64,000 nt of DNA. Source: Micromonospora sp. R77 (lineage in GTDB: Bacteria > Actinomycetota > Actinomycetes > Mycobacteriales > Micromonosporaceae). Below are positions 1 to 7,703 of the stretch, piece by piece. A program made the position numbers and the translations under genes. Position 1 is the stretch's first letter. The number at the start of each line of letters is the position of its first letter. The notes beneath the pieces were generated by a model that made no database searches, was not told the DNA's origin, and was given only the letters and a program-made list of their open reading frames with translations. Location of the stretch: contig NZ_JALDST010000001.1 in NCBI RefSeq assembly GCF_022747945.1, positions 744,001 through 808,000 of the forward strand. The letters are read 5' to 3'.

Positions 1-84
1 GTCACCCGGCTGCACCCGCAGCGTGGTGTCGGACAGCAGGATCCGGGAACCGGCGCGCAGTTCCAGGCCGGTGGCAGTGATCAT
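1..84 (-). CDS. ABC-F family ATP-binding protein, N-terminal fragment (runs off the window)
   Basis: Reading leftward from the ATG at 84, the 28 codons give MITATGLELRAGSRILLSDT followed by TLRVQPGD. This matches the start of ABC-F ATPases (Ettr/Uup type), in which the first strand leads to the Walker A loop; here that loop would lie beyond the window edge. Family members are soluble tandem-ABC proteins that act on ribosomes. Only the first 28 residues are present, so the subfamily cannot be fixed. It diverges from the zinc peptidase gene across about 250 bases. Confidence 0.6.
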   Translation of the reverse strand, partial: MITATGLELRAGSRILLSDTTLRVQPGD

Positions 85-257
85 GGTGGCGGTACTCGCT
101 CTCGGGGTTCCGGAAGGGCTGACTCAGGGCACGCGAAAGCGCCGGCGGGTTTTCCTCTTCCCGTCGGCGCGGGGCCGTTCAGCCTTCGCAGCGCAGCACC
201 CGACAAGTGTACCGGGCGTCGTCTGTCGCTCCTGCGGATTACCGGGCAAGATCATCG

Positions 258-293
258 GGTACCGAATTCGCCGTCCGGACCCGGTCCGGTACC
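258..293. repeat. Nested palindrome in a divergent intergenic region
   Basis: GGTACCG at 258-264 is the reverse complement of CGGTACC at 287-293. Inside the right half lies CCGGAC-CCG-GTCCGG (275-289). It sits between the divergent ABC-F and zinc peptidase starts, where an operator or 5'-leader hairpin is plausible. No known regulator motif is recognised. Confidence 0.35.
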
Positions 294-333
294 GCAACCA
301 CCACACACGGACTAATCGGTGATCGGGGTCAAC

Positions 334-1251
334 ATGGAGCTGAACGAGAACGCGCAGGTCGACACCAGCCAGGTGGACGATCGGCGAGGATCCGGTGGCG
401 GCGGGGGGATGGGCATACCGATCCCGATCGGCGGTGGCCGGGGCGGGATCGTGGGCATCATCATCGCCGTGCTCGTCGCCCTGGTCGGCGGCGGTTTCGG
501 CCTCAACGCGGCGACCAACGGCGGCGGCGGATCCGACGCGGGCGACAACACCTCGCTGGAGCAGAAGTGCTCGGCGCAGGACGCCCTGAAGCAGCTCGAC
601 TGCCGCAACACCCTCTACGTCAACTCGATCCAGGCGTACTGGACCAAGGCGATGCCGGAGGTCTTCGGCGACCAGTACAAGCCGTCCAAGACGGTCTTCT
701 TCAGCCAGGGCGTGAACACCGGCTGCGGGCAGGCCGACTCCGGCGTCGGACCGTTCTACTGCCCGGCCGACGACCTGGTCTACATCGACCTGACCTTCTA
801 CAAGCTGCTCGCCGACCAGCTCGGCGCCGAGGGTGAGTTCGCCCAGCCGTACGTGCTGGCGCACGAGTACGGCCACCACGTGCAGGACCTGCTCGGCACC
901 GAGGCGCAGATGCGCCGCCAGCAGCAGCGCGACCCGAACAACGCCAACGCGCTCTCGGTCAAGCTGGAGCTGCAGGCCGACTGCTATGCCGGCGCCTGGG
1001 CGAAGAACGCCACCGGCACCTCGGACGCGCAGGGTCAAAAGATCTTCAAGAGCATCACCGAGCAGGACATCCAGCAGGCCATCGACACCGCTGAGAAGAT
1101 CGGTGACGACGCGATCCAGAAGCGTGCCGGCCGCCCGGTGAACCCGGACGAGTTCACCCACGGCACGTCGGAGCAGCGCCAGCAGTGGTTCACCAAGGGC
1201 TACTCGACCGGTGACCCGAAGGCCTGCGACACCTTCGGCAGCAGCCAGTAA
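334..1251 (+). CDS. Membrane-anchored neutral zinc metallopeptidase (YpfJ / KPN_02809 family)
   Basis: A 305-residue putative metallopeptidase. A charged, glycine-rich N-terminus leads to one transmembrane segment (about residues 38-56, GIVGIIIAVLVALVGG), then an extracytoplasmic domain with the zincin motif HEYGH at 177-181. The third zinc ligand is probably the Glu in the downstream LELQADCYAGAW stretch, as usual in this family. Length and layout fit the family, whose substrates are unknown. The ATG at 334 was chosen because MELNENAQ starts a normal N-terminus; a GTG at 319 is in frame but has no better ribosome site. A strong convergent hairpin follows the stop. Confidence 0.85.
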   Translation: MELNENAQVDTSQVDDRRGSGGGGGMGIPIPIGGGRGGIVGIIIAVLVALVGGGFGLNAATNGGGGSDAGDNTSLEQKCSAQDALKQLDCRNTLYVNSIQAYWTKAMPEVFGDQYKPSKTVFFSQGVNTGCGQADSGVGPFYCPADDLVYIDLTFYKLLADQLGAEGEFAQPYVLAHEYGHHVQDLLGTEAQMRRQQQRDPNNANALSVKLELQADCYAGAWAKNATGTSDAQGQKIFKSITEQDIQQAIDTAEKIGDDAIQKRAGRPVNPDEFTHGTSEQRQQWFTKGYSTGDPKACDTFGSSQ

Positions 1252-1265
1252 CGACCCCGGTATCC

Positions 1266-1318
1266 GTGCCGTCGGCCTGCGCCGCTGCCACCATGGACAG
1301 CGGTCAGGCCGACGGCAC
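1266..1318. terminator. Bidirectional hairpin terminator
   Basis: GTGCCGTCGGCCTG (1266-1279) pairs perfectly with 1305-1318, and an inner CCGCTG/CAGCGG stem (1282-1287 with 1298-1303) extends it. It lies between the convergent zinc peptidase and RCC1 genes. No T-tract follows, as is common for high-GC actinobacterial terminators. Confidence 0.7.
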
Positions 1319-1339
1319 AGCACTATCTACCGCCGGCGG

Positions 1340-2554
1340 TCAGCTCAGGGTCACCTGGGCCGGGGTGGACCGTCCGGTGGTGGTGCCGTCGCCCAACTCG
1401 CCCCCACCGTTCGCGCCCCAGCACCACAGGCTGCCGTCGGTGCGGATCGCGCAGGCGTGTTCGGTGACGTCGACACCGTCGGTCCAGGTGGTGGCGGTGC
1501 CGACCCGGGTGGGCGTGGACCGGTGAACGGTGGTGCCGTCGCCCACCTGACCGGACGTGTTCTTGCCCCAGCACCACAGGCTGCCGTCGGTGCGGGCCGC
1601 GCAGGACGCGTCAGCGCTCGCGCCGACCCGGCTCCAGTTGGTGGCCGTGCCGACCTGGACCGGCGTGGTCTGGTAGGCGGTGGCGACGCCCAGCTGCCCG
1701 TACCCGTTCTCACCCCAGCACCACAGGGTGCCGGCGCGGACCCCGCAGGTGTGGGCGTACCCGGCCGTCACACCGGTCCAGCCGGTCGCGGTGCCGACCT
1801 GCGCCGGCGTCGTCTGGGAGCCCAGGATGCCGAGACCGAGCTGCCCGTCCGAGCTGTAACCCCAGCACCACAGCGTCCCGTCGGTACGGAGGGCGCAGGT
1901 GTGCGCGAAGCCGGTCGTGACGCTCGCCCAGGTGGTCGCCGTACCGACCTGCAACGGGCTGGTCGCCGTCCAGGGCGACGTGCCGACGCCCAGCTGGGAG
2001 GTCCGGTTGAAGCCCCAGCACCACAGCGTCCCGTCGGTACGGACGGCGCAGGTGTGCTCGTAGCCGGCGCTGACCCGGGCCCAGGTGGTGGCGGTGCCGA
2101 CCTGCACCGGGGTGCTCCGGTTCGTGGTCGTCCCGTCTCCGAGCTGGCCCCGGTAGTTGCTGCCCCAGCACCACAGCGTCCCGTCCGTCCGCACCCCGCA
2201 GGTGTGGCTGGCGCCGGCGTCGACGGCGGCCCAGGTGGCGGTACCGACCCGCGCGGGGGTGCTCCGGTTCGTGGTGGTGCCGTCGCCGAGCTGGCCGCTG
2301 TAGTTCGCGCCCCAGCACCACAGCCCGGCGTCGCCGGTGACGGCACAGGTGTGTGCGGTGCCCGCGGTGACGCTGGTGACCGTCGGGGCGGCCAGGGTGC
2401 CGCGCTCGACGGGGCTGACGGCCGCGGACGCGGTGCCGACCGTCAGCGCGGCGGTGAGCACGACGGCTCCGGTGGAGATCGCCGCGGCGGCGGCGAGGAG
2501 CCGGGTCGCACGGCGCCACCGGGCCCGCAGCCGACCGTACTGATCTGTGTTCAT
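1340..2554 (-). CDS. Secreted RCC1-repeat (beta-propeller) protein
   Basis: A 404-residue protein with an Arg-rich N-terminus and an Ala-rich hydrophobic segment ending TASAA, consistent with a signal peptide. The rest is RCC1-type repeats of about 50 residues, each with a cysteine and a WCWG signature ([30 protein letters not shown] and so on), roughly seven in all. RCC1 repeats form a propeller. Bacterial secreted versions have no assigned enzymatic role and are presumed to bind partners. The ATG at 2554 follows a GGGAGAG ribosome site; an upstream in-frame start at 2626 lacks one. The regular cysteines, one or two per blade, could form inter-blade disulfides outside the cell (inference). 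Confidence 0.85.
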   Translation of the reverse strand: MNTDQYGRLRARWRRATRLLAAAAAISTGAVVLTAALTVGTASAAVSPVERGTLAAPTVTSVTAGTAHTCAVTGDAGLWCWGANYSGQLGDGTTTNRSTPARVGTATWAAVDAGASHTCGVRTDGTLWCWGSNYRGQLGDGTTTNRSTPVQVGTATTWARVSAGYEHTCAVRTDGTLWCWGFNRTSQLGVGTSPWTATSPLQVGTATTWASVTTGFAHTCALRTDGTLWCWGYSSDGQLGLGILGSQTTPAQVGTATGWTGVTAGYAHTCGVRAGTLWCWGENGYGQLGVATAYQTTPVQVGTATNWSRVGASADASCAARTDGSLWCWGKNTSGQVGDGTTVHRSTPTRVGTATTWTDGVDVTEHACAIRTDGSLWCWGANGGGELGDGTTTGRSTPAQVTLS

Positions 2555-2641
2555 GAGGGTGTTCTCTCCCAACGATGTCGGTGCCTGGACGACGAAGCTG
2601 CCCTGGCGGGTCGCCCGGAGACCCACCTCTTCGTCGCACCG

Positions 2642-2669
2642 ACCCTATGCATCGGCTCAACTCGATGCA
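2642..2669 (-). promoter_or_regulatory. Promoter -10 with adjoining inverted repeat, RCC1 gene
   Basis: On the minus strand TAGGGT (2647-2642) matches TANNNT. Directly upstream lies a perfect inverted repeat TGCATCG-N8-CGATGCA (2648-2669) filling the -35/-10 spacer. This placement fits a repressor operator. The leader before the start at 2554 would be about 80 nt. Confidence 0.5.
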
Positions 2670-2713
2670 CTACCGGCGGATGGGATTGACCCTCTTGGGA
2701 GGAACTTTGCCGT

Positions 2714-3370
2714 TCAGCGGACCAGAATGTGGACCGCTCGGGCGGCGGTGACGGCGGCGACCAGGACGGCGTGCCGGGGCTCCGGGACGTCGAGGAGGCG
2801 GCCGGCGCGCAGCGCGGCGAGCGGGGCCAGCCGGCGGTCGGTCAGCACGGTCTCCACCGCCCGCCGGTCGCCACCGCAGACCAGGGCCGCCAGGTTCGAC
2901 ACCTCCGGCAGCAGCAGGCGTACGGCCAGCTCCGCCGCGTCGGCCAGGGCCGCCTTCGCCTGGTTGTCGCGCCGCCGGGCGAACCGCTGCTGGGACCACC
3001 CACCGGCGGCGGTACGGCCCTGCACGTAGCGGGTGTCCACCTTGGAGACGACCAGTTCGGCGCCCTCGGCCACCCCGACCGCCACCGCGCCCTTGCGGGC
3101 CAGCAGCAGGCCGAGCCGACGGGGTGCGCCGGCCGCCGCCACGAACCCGGGCACGTCCGGGGTGGGCGGCGCACCCGGCGGGGTGTGCAGCTCGGCGGTC
3201 GCGCCGTCGGGGGCGGCGAGCAGCAGCCCGTACCCCTCGACGGTGGTGGTGGGCGGGCCGTGCCGGTCGGCGAAGCCCTCGACCCAGCGGGCGACGCGGG
3301 TCGGGTCGACCTCGACCCACCGGCCGCCCCCGGCTGCGGGTCGGCTGGTCACCGCTCGACCGTACGGCAC
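2714..3370 (-). CDS. acVLRF1-type peptidyl-tRNA hydrolase (VLRF1/Vms1-like)
   Basis: A 218-residue protein recognisable as the actinobacterial VLRF1 family, related to eukaryotic Vms1/ANKZF1, which releases nascent chains from stalled ribosome-tRNA complexes. The core motif GGWSQQRFARRRDNQ contains the glutamine region used for peptidyl-tRNA cleavage in this fold. It is preceded by a beta-rich segment (VDTRYVQGRTAAG) and followed by a helical half with a conserved LVCGGDR stretch. The product is expected to be cytoplasmic. The start is a GTG at 3370, six bases after the LysE stop, so the two are probably co-transcribed; a second in-frame GTG at 3352 is possible. The native substrate is not known from the sequence. 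Confidence 0.8.
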   Translation of the reverse strand: MPYGRAVTSRPAAGGGRWVEVDPTRVARWVEGFADRHGPPTTTVEGYGLLLAAPDGATAELHTPPGAPPTPDVPGFVAAAGAPRRLGLLLARKGAVAVGVAEGAELVVSKVDTRYVQGRTAAGGWSQQRFARRRDNQAKAALADAAELAVRLLLPEVSNLAALVCGGDRRAVETVLTDRRLAPLAALRAGRLLDVPEPRHAVLVAAVTAARAVHILVR

Positions 3371-3376
3371 GCCCGG

Positions 3377-4009
3377 TCAACCCGGCAGCAGGGTGACGAC
3401 CGCGAGCCCGGCGATCAGCGCGCTGGAGACCAGCCCGGTGACCAGCCGGCCGCGGGGTCCGGCCAGCGCGCGGCCGACCAACGAGCCGCCGCCCGCGATC
3501 AGCAGTTGCCAGCTCGCCGAGGCCAGGAACGCGCCCGCGACGAAGAGTCCGGCGGTGGTGGCGTCCGGTTCGGCGGTGTCCCGCCGGCCGAGCACCAGTG
3601 CCGCGAAGTAGACGACGGTGGTCGGGTTCAGCAGGGTCAGCCCCAGCACACCGGCGAAGGCCCGGACCGGCGTGGTGAGACCGGTCCGCGCCGGCGTGGG
3701 CGCGACGGCCGCCGGTCGCCGGGCCCGCCAGGCGGAGCGCAGACCGTGTACGGCGAGCCCCAGCAGCACGAACGCGGCGATCACCCGCAACGGGCCGGCG
3801 ACCGGGGCGATGACCCCGGCCAGTCCCGCGCCGCCGAGTGCCGCGACGGCCGCGTAGAGGCCGTCGGCGGTGGCCACCGCCAGGGCCGCGGCGGCACCGA
3901 CCCGGAAGGAGGTACGCGCGCTGAGCCCGAGGATGAGGATCGCGATGGCGCCGACGGGGATGGCGACGCCGTAGCCGGCCACCAGACCGGCGAGGAACGC
4001 GTCACCCAT
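3377..4009 (-). CDS. LysE-family amino acid exporter
   Basis: A 210-residue integral membrane protein with six hydrophobic segments. The N-terminal GYGVAIPVGAIAILIL and central LTLLNPTTVVYFAALVLG stretches are typical of the LysE/RhtB translocator family (conserved NP in the second). Family members export amino acids such as lysine, arginine or homoserine; the substrate here cannot be assigned. It lies immediately upstream of the acVLRF1 gene with a 6-base gap. No clear ribosome site precedes the ATG at 4009, and the upstream 400 bases hold repeats and hairpins described separately. Confidence 0.8.
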   Translation of the reverse strand: MGDAFLAGLVAGYGVAIPVGAIAILILGLSARTSFRVGAAAALAVATADGLYAAVAALGGAGLAGVIAPVAGPLRVIAAFVLLGLAVHGLRSAWRARRPAAVAPTPARTGLTTPVRAFAGVLGLTLLNPTTVVYFAALVLGRRDTAEPDATTAGLFVAGAFLASASWQLLIAGGGSLVGRALAGPRGRLVTGLVSSALIAGLAVVTLLPG

Positions 4010-4140
4010 GACGGGTGGGCCCGGACCGCCTTCCGACAGGTGCCGTCTGCTGTCGCGCCCCGCCGACGAGGGCGTGGGTGGACAGGGGCGGGCAGCTGCG
4101 GAGAACGGTCACCCGGCCATTCTGGCCGGCGCGGACCTGC

Positions 4141-4159
4141 GGCGAAATCGGATTTCGCC
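4141..4159. repeat. Perfect 19-bp palindrome
   Basis: GGCGAAATC-G-GATTTCGCC: 9-bp arms around one base. It is much more AT-rich than its surroundings and lies about 130 bases upstream of the LysE start. It could be an operator for the LysE-acVLRF1 unit. Confidence 0.6.
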
Positions 4160-4194
4160 ACCGCCCCGACCAGCCGCTCCGTGCCCACCCTCGT

Positions 4195-4258
4195 GCGGCG
4201 GGACAAGGGTCGCGGCGGGACAAGGGTCGCGGCGGGACAAGGGTCGCGGCGGGACAAG
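4195..4258. repeat. 17-bp tandem repeat, about 3.8 copies
   Basis: The unit GCGGCGGGACAAGGGTC occurs three times without mismatch (4195-4211, 4212-4228, 4229-4245), followed by a partial fourth copy (4246-4258). Perfect identity indicates recent expansion. The 17-bp period is not a codon multiple, and the array is intergenic. Confidence 0.9.
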
Positions 4259-4318
4259 ATCGTCTGATGTTGCCGGCACTCCCGGACGGCGTGTCGGAGC
4301 CGGGACGTGCAGACGATC
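4258..4318. repeat. Long imperfect hairpin adjoining the tandem array
   Basis: GATCGTCTG (4258-4266) pairs with CAGACGATC (4310-4318). Inside it, GCACTCCCGG pairs with CCGGGACGTGC with small bulges. It starts exactly where the tandem array ends. Its role is unknown. Confidence 0.55.
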
Positions 4319-4373
4319 ATGCGGCGAGGGCTCGGCGAAGGAGGATGGTGCCCAGGGAGGGGCTGCACGGCGC

Positions 4374-4405
4374 GGGCGCGGTGCCCCCGGAGGGGAACCG
4401 CGCCC
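4374..4405 (-). terminator. Hairpin terminator of the suf operon
   Basis: GGGCGCGGT (4374-4382) pairs with ACCGCGCCC (4397-4405), and an inner CCCC/GGGG stem fills the loop. It lies 20 bases beyond the sufT stop on the minus strand, the expected site for the end of the operon. Confidence 0.6.
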
Positions 4406-4424
4406 GGTGACCGGCGAACTGCGG

Positions 4425-4823
4425 TCAGACGTTGAAGCCGAGGGAGCGGAGCTGGTCCCGGCCCTCGTCGGTGATCTTGTCGGGGCCCCACGGCGGGAGC
4501 CACACCCAGTTGATCCGAATGTCGTCGACCAGTCCCCCGCCGGGGCCGGTGGTCAGCGCCTGCCGGGCCTGGTCCTCGATCACGTCGGTCAGCGGGCACG
4601 CCGCCGAGGTGAGCGTCATGTCCAGCGTGGCCACGTTCTCGTCGTCCACGTGCACGCCGTACACCAGACCGAGGTCGACCACGTTGATGCCCAGCTCGGG
4701 GTCGACGACGTCCTTCATCGCCTCCTCGATGTCGGCGACGGCGGCCTTGCGCCCGTCGGTCGCCGGCGCGGAACCGTCGGTCGCCACCGCGCCGGTCTCC
4801 GGCGTGCTGGTCTCTTCGCTCAT
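4425..4823 (-). CDS. sufT: Metal-sulfur cluster assembly factor, MIP18/DUF59 family (SufT)
   Basis: A 132-residue protein: an acidic, Thr/Ala-rich N-terminal tail followed by the MIP18-like domain (IEEAMKDVVDPELGINVVDL, then LTSAACPLTDVI with the conserved cysteine). In actinobacteria and firmicutes SufT helps deliver Fe-S clusters to target proteins in the cytoplasm. It is the last gene of the suf operon. Its ATG at 4823 overlaps the sufU stop in an ATGA, implying translational coupling. Upstream ATGs in this frame lie inside sufU and were not used. Confidence 0.9.
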   Translation of the reverse strand: MSEETSTPETGAVATDGSAPATDGRKAAVADIEEAMKDVVDPELGINVVDLGLVYGVHVDDENVATLDMTLTSAACPLTDVIEDQARQALTTGPGGGLVDDIRINWVWLPPWGPDKITDEGRDQLRSLGFNV

Positions 4824-5293
4824 GCCTTCACCTCCGGGCTCACGCCCACACCGGCGCGTGCCGCGGCGTCCTTGAACGCCATCCACGGCAGCAGCGCGCA
4901 CTTGACCCGGGCCGGGTAGCGGGCGACACCCGCGAACGCCACCCCGTCACCGAGCACGTCCTCGTCCGGCGTGACCTGGCCACGGCCGGACATCAACTCG
5001 ACGAACGCCGCGTGCACCGCGAACGCCTCACCCGCGTCCCGACCGCGCAGCAGCTCGTGCAGCACGCTCGCCGACGCCTGGCTGATCGAACAGCCCATGC
5101 CGTCGTACGAGATGTCGTGCAGCGCGTCGCCGTCGGTGGCCACCCGGACGGTGATCTCGTCACCGCAGGTCGGGTTGACGTGGTGCGCCTCGGCGACCCG
5201 GTCGCCCGGGTCGTCGGCGTCACGCAGGCCACGGCCGTGCGGGTGCTTGTAGTGGTCCAGGATGATGTCCTGGTAGAGAGATTCGAGCTGCAT
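4820..5293 (-). CDS. sufU: Fe-S cluster assembly sulfur-transfer protein SufU
   Basis: A 157-residue SufU/IscU-family protein with the three expected cysteine sites: NPTCGDEI, GMGCSISQAS and RVKCALLPW. In Gram-positive bacteria SufU binds zinc through these and accepts persulfide sulfur from SufS for cluster building on SufBCD. The start MQLESLYQDI is at 5293 and shares one base with the sufS stop (TGATG). It ends in a 4-base overlap with sufT. The protein is cytoplasmic, and the length is normal. Confidence 0.93.
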   Translation of the reverse strand: MQLESLYQDIILDHYKHPHGRGLRDADDPGDRVAEAHHVNPTCGDEITVRVATDGDALHDISYDGMGCSISQASASVLHELLRGRDAGEAFAVHAAFVELMSGRGQVTPDEDVLGDGVAFAGVARYPARVKCALLPWMAFKDAAARAGVGVSPEVKA

Positions 5294-6597
5294 CAGTCGA
5301 ACACCTTCCGCACCTGCTCCAGACCCGACACCAGGGCGTCGATCTCCTCGGTCGTGGTGTACAGGTAGAACGAGGCCCGCGTCATGGCCGGTACGCCGTA
5401 CCGGGTGCAGACCGGCTTGGCGCAGTGGTGACCCACCCGCACCTGCACACCGAGCGAGTCGAGGACCTGCCCGACGTCGTGCGGGTGGATGTCGCCCAGC
5501 GCGAACGAGATCGTCCCGCCCCGCCCGACCGGCACCGTCGGACCGAAGATCCGCAGGCCGGGGACGGTGGCCAGGGCGTCCAACGCGTACGCGGTCAGTT
5601 CCTTCTCGTGCCACTGGACGGCCCGCATGCCGACCCCGGTGAGATAGTCGACGGCCGCGCCGAGCGCGACGGCCTCGGCGATCGGCGGGGTGCCCGCCTC
5701 GAACCGGGCCGGCGGCGCCGCGAACGTGGACCGCGCCATCGACACCGTCTCGATCATCGAGCCGCCGCCCATGACCGGGGGCATCGCGGCCAGCAGCTCG
5801 CCCCGGCCCCAGAGCACGCCGATGCCGGTCGGGCCGCACATCTTGTGGCCGGTGAAGACGATGAAGTCGGCGTCGAGGTCGACCACGTCGATCGGCATGT
5901 GCGGCACCGACTGCGAGCAGTCGAGCAGCAGCAGCGCGCCCACCTCACGGACCCGCTGGGTGATCCGCGCGGTCGCGTTGACCGTGCCGAGGATGTTGGA
6001 GACGTGCACCAGCGAGACGATCTTCGTCCGCTCGGTGACCAGCTCCACCAGCCCCGACTCGTCCAGCCGGCCGGACTCGGTGAGCGGGAACCAGCGCAGG
6101 GTCGCGCCGGTCCGCTCGGCGAGCAGCTGCCACGGGACGATGTTCGAGTGGTGCTCCATCTCGGAGATCACGATCTCGTCGCCCGGGCCGATCCGGAGGC
6201 GCGGGTCGGCGTCCGGACGCAGCGAGGCGTTCGAGAAGGCGTACGCCACGATGTTGATCGCCTCGGTGGAGTTCTTGGTGAACACCACCTCGTCCACGCT
6301 CGGCGCGTTGACGAACGCGGCGATCTTCGCCCGCGCCCCCTCGTACGCCTCGGTCGCCTCGGTGCCCAGGGTGTGCACCGAGCGCGACACGTTGGCGTTG
6401 TGCCTCGCGTAGTGCTCGGCGAGCACGTCGAGCACCTGACGCGGCTTGTGCGAGGTGTTGGCGCTGTCGAGATAGACCAGCGGGTGCCCGTTGACCTCCC
6501 GGTCCAGGATCGGGAAATCGGCCCGCACCCGCGCCACGTCGAAGCGGGGCACGTCGTCGTACTGCGGCATGCCCGCCGGGATGGTCAGGGAGGTCAT
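5293..6597 (-). CDS. sufS: SufS cysteine desulfurase
   Basis: A 434-residue PLP-dependent group II cysteine desulfurase that converts cysteine to alanine and passes persulfide sulfur to SufU. The PLP lysine is in FTGHKMCGPTG. The cofactor histidine region is EMEHHSNIVPW. The sulfur-carrying cysteine lies in the loop RVGHHCAKPVC near the C-terminus. It sits six bases after sufC and overlaps sufU by one base. Length and motifs are complete. Confidence 0.95.
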   Translation of the reverse strand: MTSLTIPAGMPQYDDVPRFDVARVRADFPILDREVNGHPLVYLDSANTSHKPRQVLDVLAEHYARHNANVSRSVHTLGTEATEAYEGARAKIAAFVNAPSVDEVVFTKNSTEAINIVAYAFSNASLRPDADPRLRIGPGDEIVISEMEHHSNIVPWQLLAERTGATLRWFPLTESGRLDESGLVELVTERTKIVSLVHVSNILGTVNATARITQRVREVGALLLLDCSQSVPHMPIDVVDLDADFIVFTGHKMCGPTGIGVLWGRGELLAAMPPVMGGGSMIETVSMARSTFAAPPARFEAGTPPIAEAVALGAAVDYLTGVGMRAVQWHEKELTAYALDALATVPGLRIFGPTVPVGRGGTISFALGDIHPHDVGQVLDSLGVQVRVGHHCAKPVCTRYGVPAMTRASFYLYTTTEEIDALVSGLEQVRKVFD

Positions 6598-6603
6598 CGT
6601 GGG

Positions 6604-7377
6604 TCAGGCCCGGGCCGCGCCGGCTCCGGCGACGTACCGCTCGTAGCCCTCTTCCTCGAGCTTGTCGGCCAGCTCCGGGCCGCCCTGCTCGACGATCCGG
6701 CCGGCGACGAAGACGTGCACGAAGTCGGGCTTGATGTAGCGCAGGATGCGCGTGTAGTGGGTGATCAGCAGCAGGCCGGTGTCGCCGGTGTCGCGCACCC
6801 GGTTCACGCCCTCGCTGACCACGCGCAGCGCGTCCACGTCGAGGCCGGAGTCGGTCTCGTCGAGGATGGCGATCTTCGGCTTGAGCAGCTCCAGCTGCAC
6901 GATCTCGTGCCGCTTCTTCTCACCGCCGGAGAAGCCCTCGTTGACGTTGCGCTGGGCGAACGCCGGGTCCATCTGGAGCTTCTGCATGGCCCCGCGCAGC
7001 TCGCCGGCCCAGGTGCGCAGCTTCGGCGCCTCGCCGTCGATGGCGGTCTTCGCGGTACGCAGGAAGTTGGCGACGGAGACGCCGGGCACCTCGACCGGGT
7101 ACTGCATGGCCAGGAAGAGGCCGGCGCGGGCCCGCTCGTCGACGGACATGGCCAGCACGTCCTCGCCGTCGAGGGTCACCGAGCCGCCGGTGATCTCGTA
7201 CTTGGGGTGGCCGGCGATCGAGTACGCCAGGGTGGACTTGCCGGAGCCGTTCGGGCCCATGATGGCGTGGGTCTCCCCCGACCGCACGGTCAGGTTCACC
7301 CCATCCAGGATCGGCTTGAGCTCACCCTCGGGCAGCTTGACCGACACCTTCAGGTCGCGGATCTCCAGGGTGCTCAT
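6604..7377 (-). CDS. sufC: SufC, ATPase of the Fe-S scaffold complex
   Basis: A 257-residue soluble ABC-type ATPase that works with SufB and SufD in the SufBCD scaffold. Walker A is GPNGSGKST, the signature is FSGGEKKRHE, and Walker B with the catalytic acid region is IAILDETDSGLDVDALR. Its ATG overlaps the stop of the upstream Rieske gene by one base (TGATG). No membrane domain is associated, as expected for SufC. Confidence 0.96.
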   Translation of the reverse strand: MSTLEIRDLKVSVKLPEGELKPILDGVNLTVRSGETHAIMGPNGSGKSTLAYSIAGHPKYEITGGSVTLDGEDVLAMSVDERARAGLFLAMQYPVEVPGVSVANFLRTAKTAIDGEAPKLRTWAGELRGAMQKLQMDPAFAQRNVNEGFSGGEKKRHEIVQLELLKPKIAILDETDSGLDVDALRVVSEGVNRVRDTGDTGLLLITHYTRILRYIKPDFVHVFVAGRIVEQGGPELADKLEEEGYERYVAGAGAARA

Positions 7378-7703
7378 CAGCGGGTCACTCCATTGCTCGG
7401 CGTCAGACTGACGTAGATGTCGCCGTCGCGGACTTCGACGGGATAGACGGGAACGGGTTCGGTGGCGGGGAGACCGGTGGGCTCACCCGTACGCAGGTCG
7501 AAACGGGATCCGTGCAGCCAGCATTCCAGCGTGCACCCCTCGACCTCCCCCTCGGAGAGGGCGACGGCGGCGTGCGAGCACTCGTCGTACACGGCGTAGA
7601 ACCGGTCGTCCTCGCCGTGCACCAGGGCGAGCTTGGTGCCGTCCACGTCGGCGCTGATCACGCTGCCCTTCGGCAGGTCCTCGGTCGAACAGATCCGGAT
7701 CAT
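7377..7703 (-). CDS. Rieske-type 2Fe-2S ferredoxin in the suf operon
   Basis: A 108-residue non-haem Rieske protein with cluster ligands in ECSHAAVAL (Cys-x-His) and ECWLHGSRFDL (Cys-x2-His). Small Rieske ferredoxins of the BphA3 type sit between sufD and sufC in many actinobacteria and are thought to supply electrons or act as a redox partner in cluster assembly (inference from context). It overlaps both neighbours by one base, so it is an integral operon member. There is no signal peptide, so it is cytoplasmic. Confidence 0.92.
   Translation of the reverse strand: MIRICSTEDLPKGSVISADVDGTKLALVHGEDDRFYAVYDECSHAAVALSEGEVEGCTLECWLHGSRFDLRTGEPTGLPATEPVPVYPVEVRDGDIYVSLTPSNGVTR

Larger units (their letters stand above)
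4010..4424. other. Gene-free region between sufT and the LysE gene
   Basis: No convincing coding sequence. It contains, left to right, a 19-bp palindrome (4141-4159), a 17-bp tandem repeat array (4195-4258), a long imperfect hairpin (4258-4318) and the suf operon terminator hairpin (4374-4405). The open frames crossing it are low-complexity products of the repeats. Confidence 0.6.
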
